Part shown: positions 1 through 10,753 of the stretch, in pieces
Layout: each line of letters begins with the position of its first letter
Position numbering within the stretch: position 1 is the first letter of the stretch
Assembly (NCBI GenBank): GCA_022315425.1
Contig: JAIUPT010000020.1
Location: 1,922,001 to 1,986,000 of the forward strand
DNA: 64,000 nucleotides
Direction: 5' to 3'
Source: Pseudevernia furfuracea
Lineage: Eukaryota > Ascomycota > Lecanoromycetes > Lecanorales > Parmeliaceae
The notes under the pieces: generated by a model
Databases searched by the model: none
The model's input: only the letters and a program-made list of their open reading frames with translations
What the model was told of the DNA's origin: nothing
Made by a program: the position numbers and the translations under genes

Positions 1-1016
1 GCCAGGCGTTTTCCGGAGAGTAATCTGGCGCCGCGGTAACCTGGGACACCCCATCGGCTGGTGCTGGCCAATGAGACTGGTTTTGGTAAATATTCGATTG
101 GTCGGAAGGGTATCTAGGTGATGAGAGGGGCGGAGATTGCTGCCTAACGTTTGCGGGCAGGTTCGGATGTAGGGACGGCACCGCCTGTTCACCAGTCTGG
201 AAAGATCTTGTAGCCATCTCTATCATTGGTGCTGAATTGGACTCCATTGACTTGAGCTCTTCGAAAATGCATGCGTGTTTCCTTTGAACTGAGAAAGTTG
301 TGCCATCCAGGCCGAGGAATCTGGCCCTGGCGAGGTATTAAACCCCGAGCAGTATGGCCAAGCCCCTTCCTACATGACCATTGCAGCTGAACAACAACAC
401 GCGTGTGTCTGAAACCGTCAAGAAGTTCACGAATTCATGCCTCGGGACGCCTCAATTGCACAACAATGAGAGTCGCCTCTTTGCCTGCTATTGCCTGCTA
501 TGTATCGCCCCTCAGTTCGCAACGGCATGCGACCAATGAGCTTTGCACGGTATCGCTTTCAACTTTTGTGGACCCTCGTGGAGTGTTCATCACCAATCGC
601 CACACACTATAATATTTCTTCAGCCTTGTGCTACTCATGCATCTCGGGATGGTTTAACGCCTAAATTGAGTGGTTCAGAAGCCCAATTTTGGCATTAAGA
701 ACAAGGCAAATCGAGTTTCTTGAGCCTCATGGTTGCCTGCCGCCTTGAAAAGGTGGCATCAGTCAGGCTGTCGAAACAATATCAGAATGCATTCCCCCCT
801 ACTATTCCGTGCCTGTTGCTTAAAGCTGATGGCTTTGAGGCGAACTCTAGGGCTCTTCTTGTTTCGGGCGAAAGAGAGGCTCGCAGCAGTTGTCGCAAGC
901 TCTGCACAAGTTTGACAATCGATTCAAACAGGGGCTGTTAGAAATCTCATTGGCCAAGAGACGCATCTCGGTTGCAGCGTACACCCGATTTGGCGGGTAG
1001 AAGACTCATAGAGAAC
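1..1016. other. No supported gene
   Basis: Only short overlapping open frames are present, with no start, splice and motif pattern that I can support. The last part is probably the 5' flank of the gene starting at 1017. Confidence 0.5.
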
Positions 1017-1831
1017 ATGAGTGATGGCCGAGGCTCCAGATGGGGCACAATAAGGAACATCCAAACAGCGCTGCGTTCGTCCCACGACGCTCGAAATGAA
1101 GGGCAGCCTAGAGGCTGGGAGCAACGACGTGAAGGCCATCGTCCGGATGCCACCGATCCGCCTCCACCGAACCGTCCACCCTATGGTTACTCTCAACATT
1201 ACCCAAGCGATCCTGGCCCCCACGGTGGGGTTTCTCTCGGATACAACTCGCCGCCTCCGTCCGCACAGGGTCCGCCTGCGTTGCCACACAACCATCACTA
1301 CCAAGGACAATTCCAAGCAGGTTTCAGTCAACCAAGCTATGGTCCACCTCCACCCTCCAATCCGTACCAATCTACCTACTCTCAGGCGTACGGGCAGAAT
1401 CAAGGCTATATGAATCCTCCACCTCCAGCTTCGAATCCACCACCTCACCCAAACTACCAACAACAATCTACGTCTTCGGCCGATCAGAACTATCAAGGCG
1501 GGCAAGGCGCATACCATTACTCCTATAACCAACCCACATATCAGCCAGCTAGCAGTTCCTACTCTCCACCCCTGGCCCCTCGCCCCAATACTCAACCTGC
1601 CCAGGGCCCAAGTCAGAGCTCAAGCTTTGCTGGACCGTTATACCCTGCCCAGTCTAGCGGAGGATCTTTAGGGTTAAGTCGGACTGCCACGGCGCCTCCG
1701 CCCTTGCAATGCGAACATAGAAATCCGGGGGATGGGTTGTAAGTCGCCCCCGGTCTATCTGGGGGCATTGCTAATTAAGCTGCAGATGCCAATACTGTGC
1801 ACGCGAGTATGAGCGTAGGGGTCGACAATGA
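1017..1831 (+). CDS. Pro/Tyr/Gln-rich low-complexity protein with C-terminal CxH-CxxC motif
   Basis: Two exons, 1017..1738 and 1786..1831, give about 255 residues. The frame is open from a TTG at 972, but the first ATG is at 1017 and I chose it. The 47-nt intron has a GTAAGT donor, a GCTAAT branch-like site and a CTGCAG acceptor. It joins in frame and replaces an early stop with a tail reading LCQYCAREYERRGRQ. Most of the protein (about residues 40-225) is built from PPPP, YGQ, NPPP and SYNQP-type segments, so it is probably disordered. The end holds C-x-H-x9-C-x2-C, which could bind a metal. I do not recognise a family. Such proteins are often RNA-associated or scaffold proteins, but nothing here proves a role. 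The long antisense frame over the same stretch is a composition artefact. Confidence 0.6.
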
Positions 1832-4198
1832 TCTCACTTCCCTAGAAAGACGTTAGCATCAAGGCTACGCACACATACCCTTTGAGATCCTTGGACTTAT
1901 CACCATTGGAGGGCTCTCGATGAAGTGCTGGGCCTGTCTACCTGGAGCCGTATTCGAAAAACGCGTGAACATTGCAATGTCTTGGAGAGAGAGGCATCAT
2001 TGCTGTAAACATTCTCCTCCTCATACTTTTCAGGTACGCTTTCTTGTGTCCTAATACAAGTCGAGAGATACTGCTCCTCTGCTCTTTAAGATCAAGGTAC
2101 ACACCGTAGCTAACTCGACTCATATTAGTACCCTACGTTCTCTTCCATCTCTCCGACTGCTAATGTACACGATCTGAGATACCTCCTGGACGGCGCACGG
2201 AGGAATTGTTCCCCAAATGTTTAATGTGAACTTGGAAGCGGTTTATTCTTTTGTACAGGGTTATTGTGTACAATTTGAAGTACCTGCCTATGCTTTTCTG
2301 TAGAAAAAAAGCAAACGGGATCGGATCTTGACTTCTAGACTTCGTCAACCAGCTGGAGGAGAGGGAAATCTAATTCCCTAGCGTTGGATTGAACGGATAG
2401 CTCGACATGGCGCTAGACTTGGGGAACAACGAAACTTGTATGACTGCAGTAGCGACTCTGGTCAAATGCTATATATAGGCTACTGACCTTGTGGCTTCCG
2501 TAGAGAGTATCATCGGCTCTACAAAGTCACGAAAAGCCACAGAATTCCTGACGTAATGGAATGCTCCTACCCGAAGTCAAAAGTTTCACAGGGTGTTTTT
2601 GTTCGCCATGGCTATGAGACCTTTTCTGGCACTCTCCATAGAATGGATCTTGTGCAACCTAGAAGAAGGTCGGTGTCCTTTGAAGTGGGCAGATGAATCA
2701 ATTACGACGTAAGACCCAATTTCATTCTAGAACACTCAAGCCTAGTACATTTCTCAACCTCATCTTTTCACAGCCAATCGTTTATCCACGGCTATCTGCT
2801 TTTACTAAAGTATATGGGAGGGCCCCCAAGACAGCTCCGGGAGATTCAGTCCTTGCCCCCCCCCTGAGCATCCCCACTAAGCTCAACAGCATTCCTTAAG
2901 TGTGGACGGACTGACAGGAATTGTCGTTCACTGCGTTTTCGATTCGCCTGGGGGTGGCGTGGGCTAGTCATCCAGGAATAATGACGAATCGGACACCCAA
3001 TGAGACCTATGAATCCCACGGAGCTATGAATGCAACTAGCGTTCCCATCCCGAAAGTATTTTAAACATCCCCTTCCCACCCTGTTTCAGGCTTTGGGGGG
3101 CCTCGCCAATGATGGACTCATATTGCAAAGGTACCTTATCTAGCCTTGTTGGATGATGACCTTTGCTAATGTATTGTGAACCTCCTACGCTCTCATCACT
3201 GGACTTCCTCGACTACTTCTGCCAGGGAATTCAACCCTGATGAACGACTTTTGCTCGAGTCACTTTGACCTTTTTTTTTCACTCTGATTATCTAGGTCAC
3301 ACTCAATTTGTCAATAATATGCTTGATGGATTGGTGTTTTTGCTTCTTCCACTTGAGCAAGACATTGCCTTGAACAATACGCAATAATACATTGATGAAC
3401 TATCATCGCTTGCTGATTCCCTCGGCTCAATAACGCCGGACTTGCCTTTTGTACATACGAATAACTAGATGGGGACGTGTAAGGTAGCTTACGAACAAAT
3501 AAAGCCTGCTATGGTACGGTGAATTTGTTTCCGACATAAAAATTGCCGAGCCACTAATAAGTATGTAAGGTATGACCAAGATTCCCCACGAATCTGAAAA
3601 TCTTTTTCCTCATCAACATCCACCACCTTTGCACCACTTCAGCTGCTCTCAATGCTTTCAGACGGCGAAGCATCACCGTCTTGCTGCTAACTGCTCACCT
3701 AAATCATGGTACATCAATACCTCTTGAACCCCCAGACGGCTTACAGGTGAAAACCACACATGACCATTAATTTCTGCGTATACCCCATTGCCTCTGCAAA
3801 TTCCTGGCATCAAGCTCCCTCATTTTTGCGGTTTCTCAACGCCTTCAGCCAAGAATCTTTTGCCTCCTTGTCGCTCGAACCACCCTCGACTCCGCGTCAT
3901 CCTTCGCGTCTTTGACTCCACCTGTCCCCATGCAGGTTTTCAGTCATCGAGTCTGAGCCAGTCTCCGGCGACAGAGCCTGGCTGCAGGGCTCACCGAGTA
4001 GTGATTTTTCGGACCTGAAGTTCTCACGACAGGCGAATGTTAAAGACGCCGCGTCGGCCGCCCGGAACTCCTCCCACCTAATCAGCTGGACGCAAAATGC
4101 CACAAATACAGAACCGTACAAGAGCTACGATGTTCTTGGAAGCGGGAATGCCACCAATGATACAGGCTGCTTCTTTCATGGGCCTTGTCGAAGCCCGA
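1832..4198. other. Intergenic, no supported gene
   Basis: Many stops occur in all frames. There is a TATATATAGG stretch near 2470 and short homopolymers. No family motif, tRNA-like cloverleaf or long repeat was seen. Confidence 0.5.
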
Positions 4199-4199
4199 C

Positions 4200-4632
4200 A
4201 AGGTCTTTCACATTGCTCGGCAACAAAAAAACCACTTGAAGCGGACCATTGGCTCCCCGACGGTATGAACCTTCGATCAGAGCAGAAGCGATCGTTGCAA
4301 TGAAGCTGAGGTAGGATCGTGCCTTTATCTAAACACAGATCAGGCACTAACTTTATAATAGCCCTTAACAGCTCGATGTCTCCTACGATTCGGGACAGCG
4401 ACATCTGCTAAGTCCAACTGCTTTTTCGAGGGGCTTTTCTGGAGCCCGATGAGCTTCATCACATTGCCCGGGAATTGAGAAACTTCTGAAGGCAAACCTC
4501 TGATTCCTCAGTGGTATGAACCTTCGATTAGAGCAGAAGCGATCGTTGCAATGAAGCCGATGTAGGGCCGTACCTTTCCTATAAGCACATAACATGCACT
4601 GACCTTGTGCCAGCCCTTGATAGCTCGATGTT
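4200..4632 (-). pseudogene. Tandemly duplicated relic with shared FIATIASALIEGSY peptide
   Basis: About 180 bp at 4203-4384 is repeated at 4448-4632 with an offset of roughly 251 bp. The best-conserved core follows GGTATGAACCTTCGAT (4262 and 4513). On the minus strand both copies encode FIATIASALIEGSY, but the surrounding frames differ and contain stops. One copy keeps a 68-residue frame (4508-4714) ending in that peptide. I do not recognise the parent gene. The hydrophobic, Ala/Ile-rich peptide vaguely resembles N-terminal helices of fungal NACHT-type proteins, which is only a guess. This is probably a decayed duplicated exon. Confidence 0.4.
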
Positions 4633-4649
4633 TTTTGCAGGCCAGGATT

Positions 4650-5724
4650 GCCGCATTCGCCAGCTCTAACTTCTCTGCCGCCAAAGGGCCGGCAGACACG
4701 TTTCGCGTTATCATGAATTCTGCCCAAAAATACCCCCTGCAGGGATTACTCTAGAGAACATCATCTAGCACCACGGGAGCTGATCAGATTATTCTGAGAC
4801 TGAGTTGTACATAAGGAAGCTGCCAGGTCGTGAGTCTTGCTGCCACTCATACCATACAAATTCCAGGAAGCTCACTCCATCAACAGCGACCTGCCTGAGA
4901 CTTAAATCTTTGGATAGAACCAAGCATTGTTGCCCATGCCGTTGGGAATGAGCACCAAACTCTGTCACAGCCTATGGGTAGCAAATTTATCCTACGTCTC
5001 TGTTGCTGGTACTTATACGGAGATCACTAGACACGCTGGGGTAAATGCCCCATCAGTTGGCGTCGGTTTAAAAACTTAAAGCTCGGCAACACAATAGTTG
5101 ATAAGTCTGACTTGCGTCATCCACTCCAGCGCCTACGAATTCTGGCTTCCTGCACCAATTAAATGAACTTTGCGGATCAAAGCGCAGCAATACGGGTAGG
5201 ATCGCAAAAGAATGAAGTCGAAGGCGTCAAAGAAAAGATGGTTTGAAAGGAAGAAGATGGTCGAATAACTGTACAACTAGCGCTCTTAAAAACCACTCTT
5301 CGAAGCCCAGAGTATTATGACAGACAGCCGAGATCATATTTCACCTCGCAACGAGATCTATAGACGCTTCCACAGCAGCCTCACGCTGCCTGCGTTGCGC
5401 TTGCGTAGCAACAGGCCGTGTTCACTATCCTCGCAAACTTCATGGATATGCTTCTGTGCAGCAATTTGGCTCTCACACATTCCGGAGAAAGAAGCCACAC
5501 ACGATATCTTCGAAGTAGACACGCAATGACGGCAACAGATTCCACCGAAGCGGATTTCTTTCCCGAACAGTTCTGAGGCCCGTCTGACCAAGGGATGTAT
5601 GAGCGCTTGATAGGAACAAAGAAGCCGTTCACTTTCCAGTTCGGCTTCAGTTGAAGGGGTGCGACCGTTGTTATTCAGGCGTGCAGAGGATCTCCATCGA
5701 GATGGCCGCCAGGTGAGGGGATCC
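4650..5724. other. Intergenic, no supported gene
   Basis: Only short unrelated frames occur in this stretch. No repeat or motif was seen. Confidence 0.45.
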
Positions 5725-6195
5725 CTACTCCCTCAACTTTGTCATTTTGGCGACATGTTGAAGGACTGGACTGTTATCGAGTGGAATTAGGAGCGAGGTA
5801 GAATACAAGAAGTGTGCGAAGTGCCAAGCCACTGCCCCGACAACAGTAGAAAATAAATAGAGTGCCCCAGGATCGTGAGTCGTGACGTATAAGCGCCAAA
5901 CGATATACGCGACCGCTAATATAGCGAAACGTTTCGTCTCAGGCCGAGCAGACTTCGTCCTAGGTAGTGTATTGTCGATACGTCGCCTAGGTTGAAAGTG
6001 CCAACGGCGAAGATCCCCTTGTTTCGCGGCTGCTGAGGTGGTACTATGTTTCAATGTGTAGACCTGGACGGGGGGCTCATTTCTGCGTGCTATATAAGCC
6101 CAGGCAGCCCGCAGTTCCAAAAAGGTATATCTGAAAAAAAAACCATAAGTGTGATCGATTACCTGCTTCTGCTCGAGCTCATCCCAGTATCCCAT
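5725..6195 (-). CDS. Small two-TM hypothetical protein
   Basis: An open frame on the minus strand with an ATG at 6195 gives 156 residues starting MGYWDELEQKQ. The N-terminal half is polar and Arg-rich. The C-terminal half has two likely membrane segments (around AILAVAYIVWRLYV and YLFSTVVGAVAWHFAHFLY) followed by a short polar tail. I do not recognise the family. A GTAATC..TTTTCAG pair lies just after residue 11 but would give an intron of only about 35 nt and lead quickly to a stop, so I left it unspliced. Its 5' end overlaps the probable promoter of the plus-strand gene at 6271. Either this is a head-to-head pair with overlapping leaders or the frame is spurious. Confidence 0.33.
   Translation of the reverse strand: MGYWDELEQKQVIDHTYGFFFRYTFLELRAAWAYIARRNEPPVQVYTLKHSTTSAAAKQGDLRRWHFQPRRRIDNTLPRTKSARPETKRFAILAVAYIVWRLYVTTHDPGALYLFSTVVGAVAWHFAHFLYSTSLLIPLDNSPVLQHVAKMTKLRE
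6091..6098 (+). promoter_or_regulatory. Candidate TATA box for the secreted protein gene
   Basis: TATATAAG lies about 170 nt upstream of the ATG at 6271. It is a good match to a fungal TATA element and fits a strongly regulated secreted protein, but there is no transcript evidence. Confidence 0.4.
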
Positions 6196-6270
6196 TTTTT
6201 TTGGCCAATTTTCCAGCGATTGCCTCTGAAACAAACCCGTCAGACATCTTCCAAGTCCCCGATTCACAAA

Positions 6271-6871
6271 ATGAAGTCCTCGACGTCGTCCATTGCTGCC
6301 CTTGCCCTGGCCGTTGGCGCTCTCGTCCTCTCCGTACCAGCTACGCCCCTCCACGCCCGTCAGGTCTCATACGTAAGTCCAAACATCCCCATCCATCATC
6401 AACAACAAACAATCCCCGTATCACATGACCTGAGAACAAAGGCAGAGCTTGAGTTGCCCAGACAACCCCGATTACGTCCAGAGCATACCCGGAGCCGGAG
6501 TTTCGAGCCTTCAGGCATGGTGCTCGACCCTCGCCGTCAACCTCGTCTGCACAGGCCCGGGGCAACCGGTCCCGGCATTCTCATACGACTTGCATGACCT
6601 CCAGTGCGATGCGTGCGTCTGCATAGCCGAAGCGGTCGCACCGGCTCCCGTGCAATCATCATCGGTTGCCGTACAATCACCCGCTCCCGTACAACCCACC
6701 TGCACGGGCTCGATGCGGCTGAAGCCGAATCTGCCAACCGACACCACGCCGCCCACGCTGCAGAATTGGTGCTTGAGGCCTGCGGTCAACACGGTCTGTA
6801 ATCCTGGGGTTTCGGTGCTGGGGGACGATACGGAGAATGCTTGCCTGGGCGCTTGCACGTGTCCGTCCTGA
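6271..6871 (+). CDS. Small secreted cysteine-rich protein with internal duplication
   Basis: Exon 1 (6271..6372) encodes exactly 34 codons: a signal peptide with a long Ala/Leu/Val core, then PLHARQVSY, where HAR suggests propeptide cleavage. A 73-nt phase-0 intron (GTAAGT donor at 6373, GGCAG acceptor ending at 6445) leads to exon 2 (6446..6871). The total is about 175 residues. The mature part contains the related motifs AWCSTLAVNLVC and NWCLRPAVNTVC, each followed by a Cys-rich segment (CDACVC and CLGACTCP). They are separated by a Pro/Val/Ser linker rich in APVQSS. The protein therefore looks like two copies of one disulfide module joined by a flexible linker. The spacing vaguely recalls LysM or WCxxxxV-type secreted modules, but I cannot assign a family. 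It could be an effector or a cell-wall protein. A TATA-like element lies upstream, and a foldback repeat lies about 170 bp downstream. Confidence 0.75.
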
Positions 6872-7036
6872 GCCGTGGTGTTCTTGAGGGTTGGTTTCGT
6901 GCTTTGGGGTATAGATTAAAGAAATAGTCGCTATCGACTGCTGCTGATACCAGTGTGTGGGGGGGAAGGAGAGGCTTTCCTGATGTTTGGGCATGCGTAC
7001 AGAGGTTGTAGGGCGCTGCCGTGGGCTATTTGGAAG

Positions 7037-7192
7037 TAAGAGTATGGAGCAAAAACAATGCATAGAGGGAAATTTTTGCGGGCGGAAACCTTGAAATTTT
7101 CAAAGTCCTACCAAGGCAAGTTTACCGGCTTCACTGTAGGACTTGGAAATTTGAAGGTACCCTCTATGCATTATTTTTGCTCCATACTCTTA
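7037..7192. mobile_element. MITE-like foldback element with 33-bp terminal inverted repeats
   Basis: The left arm at 7037-7069 and the right arm at 7160-7192 are reverse complements over 33 bp with one mismatch. They begin TAAGAGTATGGAG. A second imperfect inverted pair lies inside (about 7090-7112 with 7136-7158), so the whole 156 bp can fold into one long hairpin. The outermost TA on each side could be a TA target-site duplication, as in Tc1/mariner-derived MITEs. No coding capacity is present. It lies just downstream of the secreted protein gene. Confidence 0.7.
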
Positions 7193-7985
7193 GGTCTAGC
7201 AATTGTGATCGACCTGATTCATGACGGAGCATAGGCACCAAATGTTCCAAGAGAGCCACACCGCTCGGTGTTTGGCTCAAAGTGATAGGAGTGGGGGGAT
7301 GATCAAGGAGATGTCTTTCGCTAAAGCAATATCTAAGGGAGAAAGGCTTAAATAGCGTTGCTCAGCGTGATATATTAAAACCTCGATATTATATACAAAG
7401 TAGAAGTCTTCGATAAATTACGTTAACATGTGTTCGGAGCGAAAATACTCGCGCGGAGATATGCAGGATCTGATGTATCTGTACACGTACATGGATAACG
7501 CGAAGAAAGATACAGCTGACGGCAAACGCTTGACGCAAGCTCTTGGAAGGCTCCATCTAAGGTTTGGCCACCGAGCCTGGGGCGGTTGAAACGCTTCGTC
7601 ATGTCATGAGTTTGGCTGGAAGCAAGCTCTGAACGCCTTGCAGCCCAGGCATAACCTTCAAAGAGCCCGCAAGAAATCCCGGTTTGGAATCCGTATTGAA
7701 GCTGCAGCCATTGCCAAGCTGCGAGGACCTCTCATTACACCAGTCTGAGCTTGGCCCCACCGGCCATAATGAGCTTGCGAATTATTGGCCCCCGAAGCGA
7801 GGTACGAGTGTAGGGCTGGCCACAGAGACCCGTCTAAGAAAGTCTGATTTACTGAGACTACAGATACACCTGTTCAGCTCGTACTATCGTCACAATCATT
7901 ACCTTTACGTACTGCCCACAGCCACCTCCCGCGAAATCTGCAACCAGTGCGTCACAACAACATCATGCCGCGTCACTCGAGGACT
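7193..7985. other. Intergenic, AT-rich in part, no supported gene
   Basis: A 101-residue frame at 7684-7989 has no recognisable feature. There is an AT-rich stretch near 7365-7420. Confidence 0.4.
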
Positions 7986-8360
7986 ATGACATACTTGGAG
8001 ACATATCGTCCCTCTTTCGAGTTCCTCGCTACAGTCCCCTACATCAAAGTCGGCAATGCAGCCTTACAAGACGACTGTCCAATAAGCAAAGAGCTCTTCG
8101 ACCGGGGGCTGATGTCAAGAGAAACAATGAATCGGCCTGTCAGACAGTCCTGCGGCCACAATTTCAGTGCTTTGCAACCAGATACGCAAAAGGTCAGCAC
8201 GAGACGGAGAAAAGCTTTCGGATCGATGATCTGCGTAGAACAGCTACTCACATCCGATGGAATACGCAGGCATCAAGCCGTCAAAAGTACGTATCTCATG
8301 GGCAGGAACACCAGCTCCATGATGGTACTGAGGTGTGACAAGGGCTCTGGTTCATCTTAG
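7986..8360 (+). CDS. RING-like zinc-finger fragment
   Basis: This open frame starts at an ATG at 7986 and encodes about 124 residues. It contains DDCPISKEL, then RPVRQSCGHNF, then about 25 residues later ICVEQLL. This order resembles the CPIC, CGHxF and CxxxWL blocks of fungal RING finger proteins. The second Cys of the CPxC pair is replaced by Ser, and the last CPxC pair is not visible, so the finger looks incomplete. An intron between the CGHNF and CVEQL blocks, or further 3' exons, could explain this; so could decay. If functional it would be an E3 ubiquitin ligase-type domain, but the missing ligands argue against that. Confidence 0.35.
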   Translation: MTYLETYRPSFEFLATVPYIKVGNAALQDDCPISKELFDRGLMSRETMNRPVRQSCGHNFSALQPDTQKVSTRRRKAFGSMICVEQLLTSDGIRRHQAVKSTYLMGRNTSSMMVLRCDKGSGSS

Positions 8361-9245
8361 TACAGCGGACACGAGCATTAATGAGATAGAAAGCCTACCA
8401 AACATCAGAACGCCAAGGCTGTATACATGGCGACTCCTCCAATCGTGGGGTCTTTAGCCCGGATCGGAGCCGACAGCACAAGAGCTCCGCATTTACCCTC
8501 TCCACATCAACGAAACTTCTCTGAAACTTCTCAGCTTTCGGAAGTCTACTCCACCTACCTACTTCACAATTGCAGCCATGCCAACGAAGGAGTTTCCCGA
8601 TAAGGCCGTGCATGCAGACATGGTTCAAGACCATCACGATTCCTCCCGGTGGATGGCCATGCAGCCCGTCACCACCAAAGCAATACAACTCCGCCGGAGC
8701 AGCAAAGAAGAAATTACCTTCGACCCGTCAAACCGTTCTTGAATAGTCGATTCAGCTTTCAAAAGTCTACCCATGGCGATGTTGCTGACCATACCACTGG
8801 TATTGTTGTCGGATGCTGCCGAATCAAGCTTGACGGCGGACGAGGAGGGATACAAGCAGGGTTTGGCAATGTTAAAAAAGGAACAGACAAAATGGGTTGG
8901 TCAAGAGATAGAAAAGGGATTTGATGGAGGGTACAATGTGCAGTCGTGACATTCATATGGATGGGCAGAAGTCATGATGATATGCCCCGTCAGAAAGGCT
9001 AGGAGAATCCCAACAACGCTCGGGACATTCAAAAGAACCCACACCTTTTCTTTTGCCCTTGATGTGGACCAACCTTGCTTCGAAAGAATTCCAGGGTTTA
9101 ATCGTCGGGTTCCCGTCTTGTTGGTGCTCAGATGGACTATGTTTCACAAGCGCCCAAATTCATACTGTTGGAGAAGCACAGTGCAGAGTGGTAGCAGTCG
9201 ATTGCCCTTGAGGAAACGTATCCCAATGGACCTGGGAGCCAGACT
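8361..9245. other. Region with weak repeated peptides, no firm gene
   Basis: On the minus strand two frames contain related stretches, RLPKAEKFQRSFVD (about 8540) and RLLKAESTIQERFD (about 8740). This suggests an old duplication, but stops and missing splice signals prevent a gene model. Nothing was recognised on the plus strand. Confidence 0.3.
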
Positions 9246-9830
9246 TCAATTGCCGGCATGAATATCCAGGTCGAAATGGATTAGGAAGTCCCCACACACA
9301 GCAGAGCATGATTGGAAGGCGGTTTTGCTTATGGGACCAGGTACGATAGTCTCCTCGCCAAGTGACGTCGAGGTTGGAGGAGCAAGGCCGAAGAACGCGG
9401 AAGGGATGGCTGGTATGCCAACGCGGCTGGCAGCCACCTCCATAAAAAAGCGGTGGAGATCATCGTTACTAGGATATGGATGCTGTCCAGAGTTTGATGC
9501 TGTACGTGATGATGCCACCGTTGATGTGATGGAAGAGGATGATTCGAGCAAGATTTTAGGGACGAGAGGTTTATCGGTATTTACACCAACCGTATATGCA
9601 TCGAAGGGATGTACCTGTTCTGAAGCTGAGCTCGATGTTGCTACATTGCTATGGTTAGTTCTCTCAAGATGTTCCTACTGAGCGCGTTCATTCCAGCAAG
9701 AAAGATCCCCATGACTGCAGCAGCCGTATGGGCATCGAAGGGGCGTATTTTTTCTATAGCTAAGCTTGATACCGCTGTTGCTTTTGTTTCATTTGTGTCC
9801 AGGTGATCAGTGATTGTAAAGACATGAAGT
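9246..9830 (-). CDS. Hypothetical Ser/Thr-rich protein fragment with repeated PFDAxT motif
   Basis: The minus strand is open from about 9670 to 9246. It encodes NVATSSSASEQVHPFDAYT, then a segment rich in Ser and Pro. Just upstream, in another frame, lies a related stretch, AVSSLAIEKIRPFDAHT (about 9740-9785). The two may be duplicated exons joined by an unrecognised intron, or a frameshifted duplicate. No known domain is visible. The 3' end at 9246 is a stop. The start is unknown, so the boundaries are approximate. Confidence 0.28.
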
Positions 9831-10753
9831 TGAAGATGAACAAAAGCGATGGTGGCGATTATTGACTGCTGTGGGGAAGCGATAACGGTTAGATATCACA
9901 CGCTATACGGCATCAGGTTAGATCGGTCTGTTTCCGTGACACAAGAATGACATGAATTTCCTCCTTCTATTGCCTTCCTGACCACTGGAATGCCTTCAGT
10001 TCCAGAAGCTTCTCTGCCAAATACATATATAAATTATATATCAAAACCTCCCTGACTAATCCAGTATATTTCTAAAGCTTGATTGTTCATACTGCACTTC
10101 TATCTTCCTGAATCCTGACATCTCGAGAGTTAAGAGCCCGTCATGAGAAAAGATAGAGAATGAAGTGGAAATTTGCTCTCATGCTAGCTCCTGACTGCAC
10201 ATCATGGCCCGTGACACGGGAGAAAACACTGAAGGTCAAGGATCTCTAGCGAGCGAGGGGAAGGCCATTGATCAGGGGAAGGTCAATGAAGACCAAAGTT
10301 GGGCAAGGAAAAGGCCAAAGACACGGGGGGGACTACATTGGACCGCGGATCTGTTGCTGGCGAGCAACTGAATACACATCAGCAGGCCGATCATTTGGCT
10401 TCTCAGAACGAACCTGTCATCTACCGACCACGGCCACCAACGAATGCGAGTCACCGGGTGGCTCGCGGATGTGGTCAGTGAATCAGTTGGATTGAAGAGC
10501 TGTCCTGTATAATCTTGTGGCACACCAGTCCCTTCCAGCAGTCTCTGGTATCCAGCTCCTTCTCCTTAAGCAAAGCCATCACACTCTCCGCCTTCGCCTT
10601 CTCCTCGCATATCAACACCTCCATATCCAACACCGACCGCCTCCAAAGTCCACAACTTCTCAATGTCTTCAACCTTCCCGCATCCAACTCCACAGTATTT
10701 CTCGCCGCATCACAGATCAGCATGACCTTGCAGCCACCAAATTGTACCGTTCT
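9831..10753. other. Intergenic, no firm gene
   Basis: Contains an AT-rich patch near 10020-10050. A Lys/Gly-rich frame starting with an ATG at 10204 ends after about 55 codons and has no recognisable feature. Confidence 0.35.

Noticed and set aside
924..1595. 223-residue minus-strand open frame rich in Arg/Trp/Leu
   Set aside because: It is the antisense shadow of the Pro-rich gene at 1017-1831. CC-rich codons read backward as Gly/Arg/Trp, and no domain is visible.
4560..4640. GT..TAG stretches between the duplicated peptides as introns
   Set aside because: Only about 23-25 nt long, far shorter than the 47-77 nt introns typical of this window.
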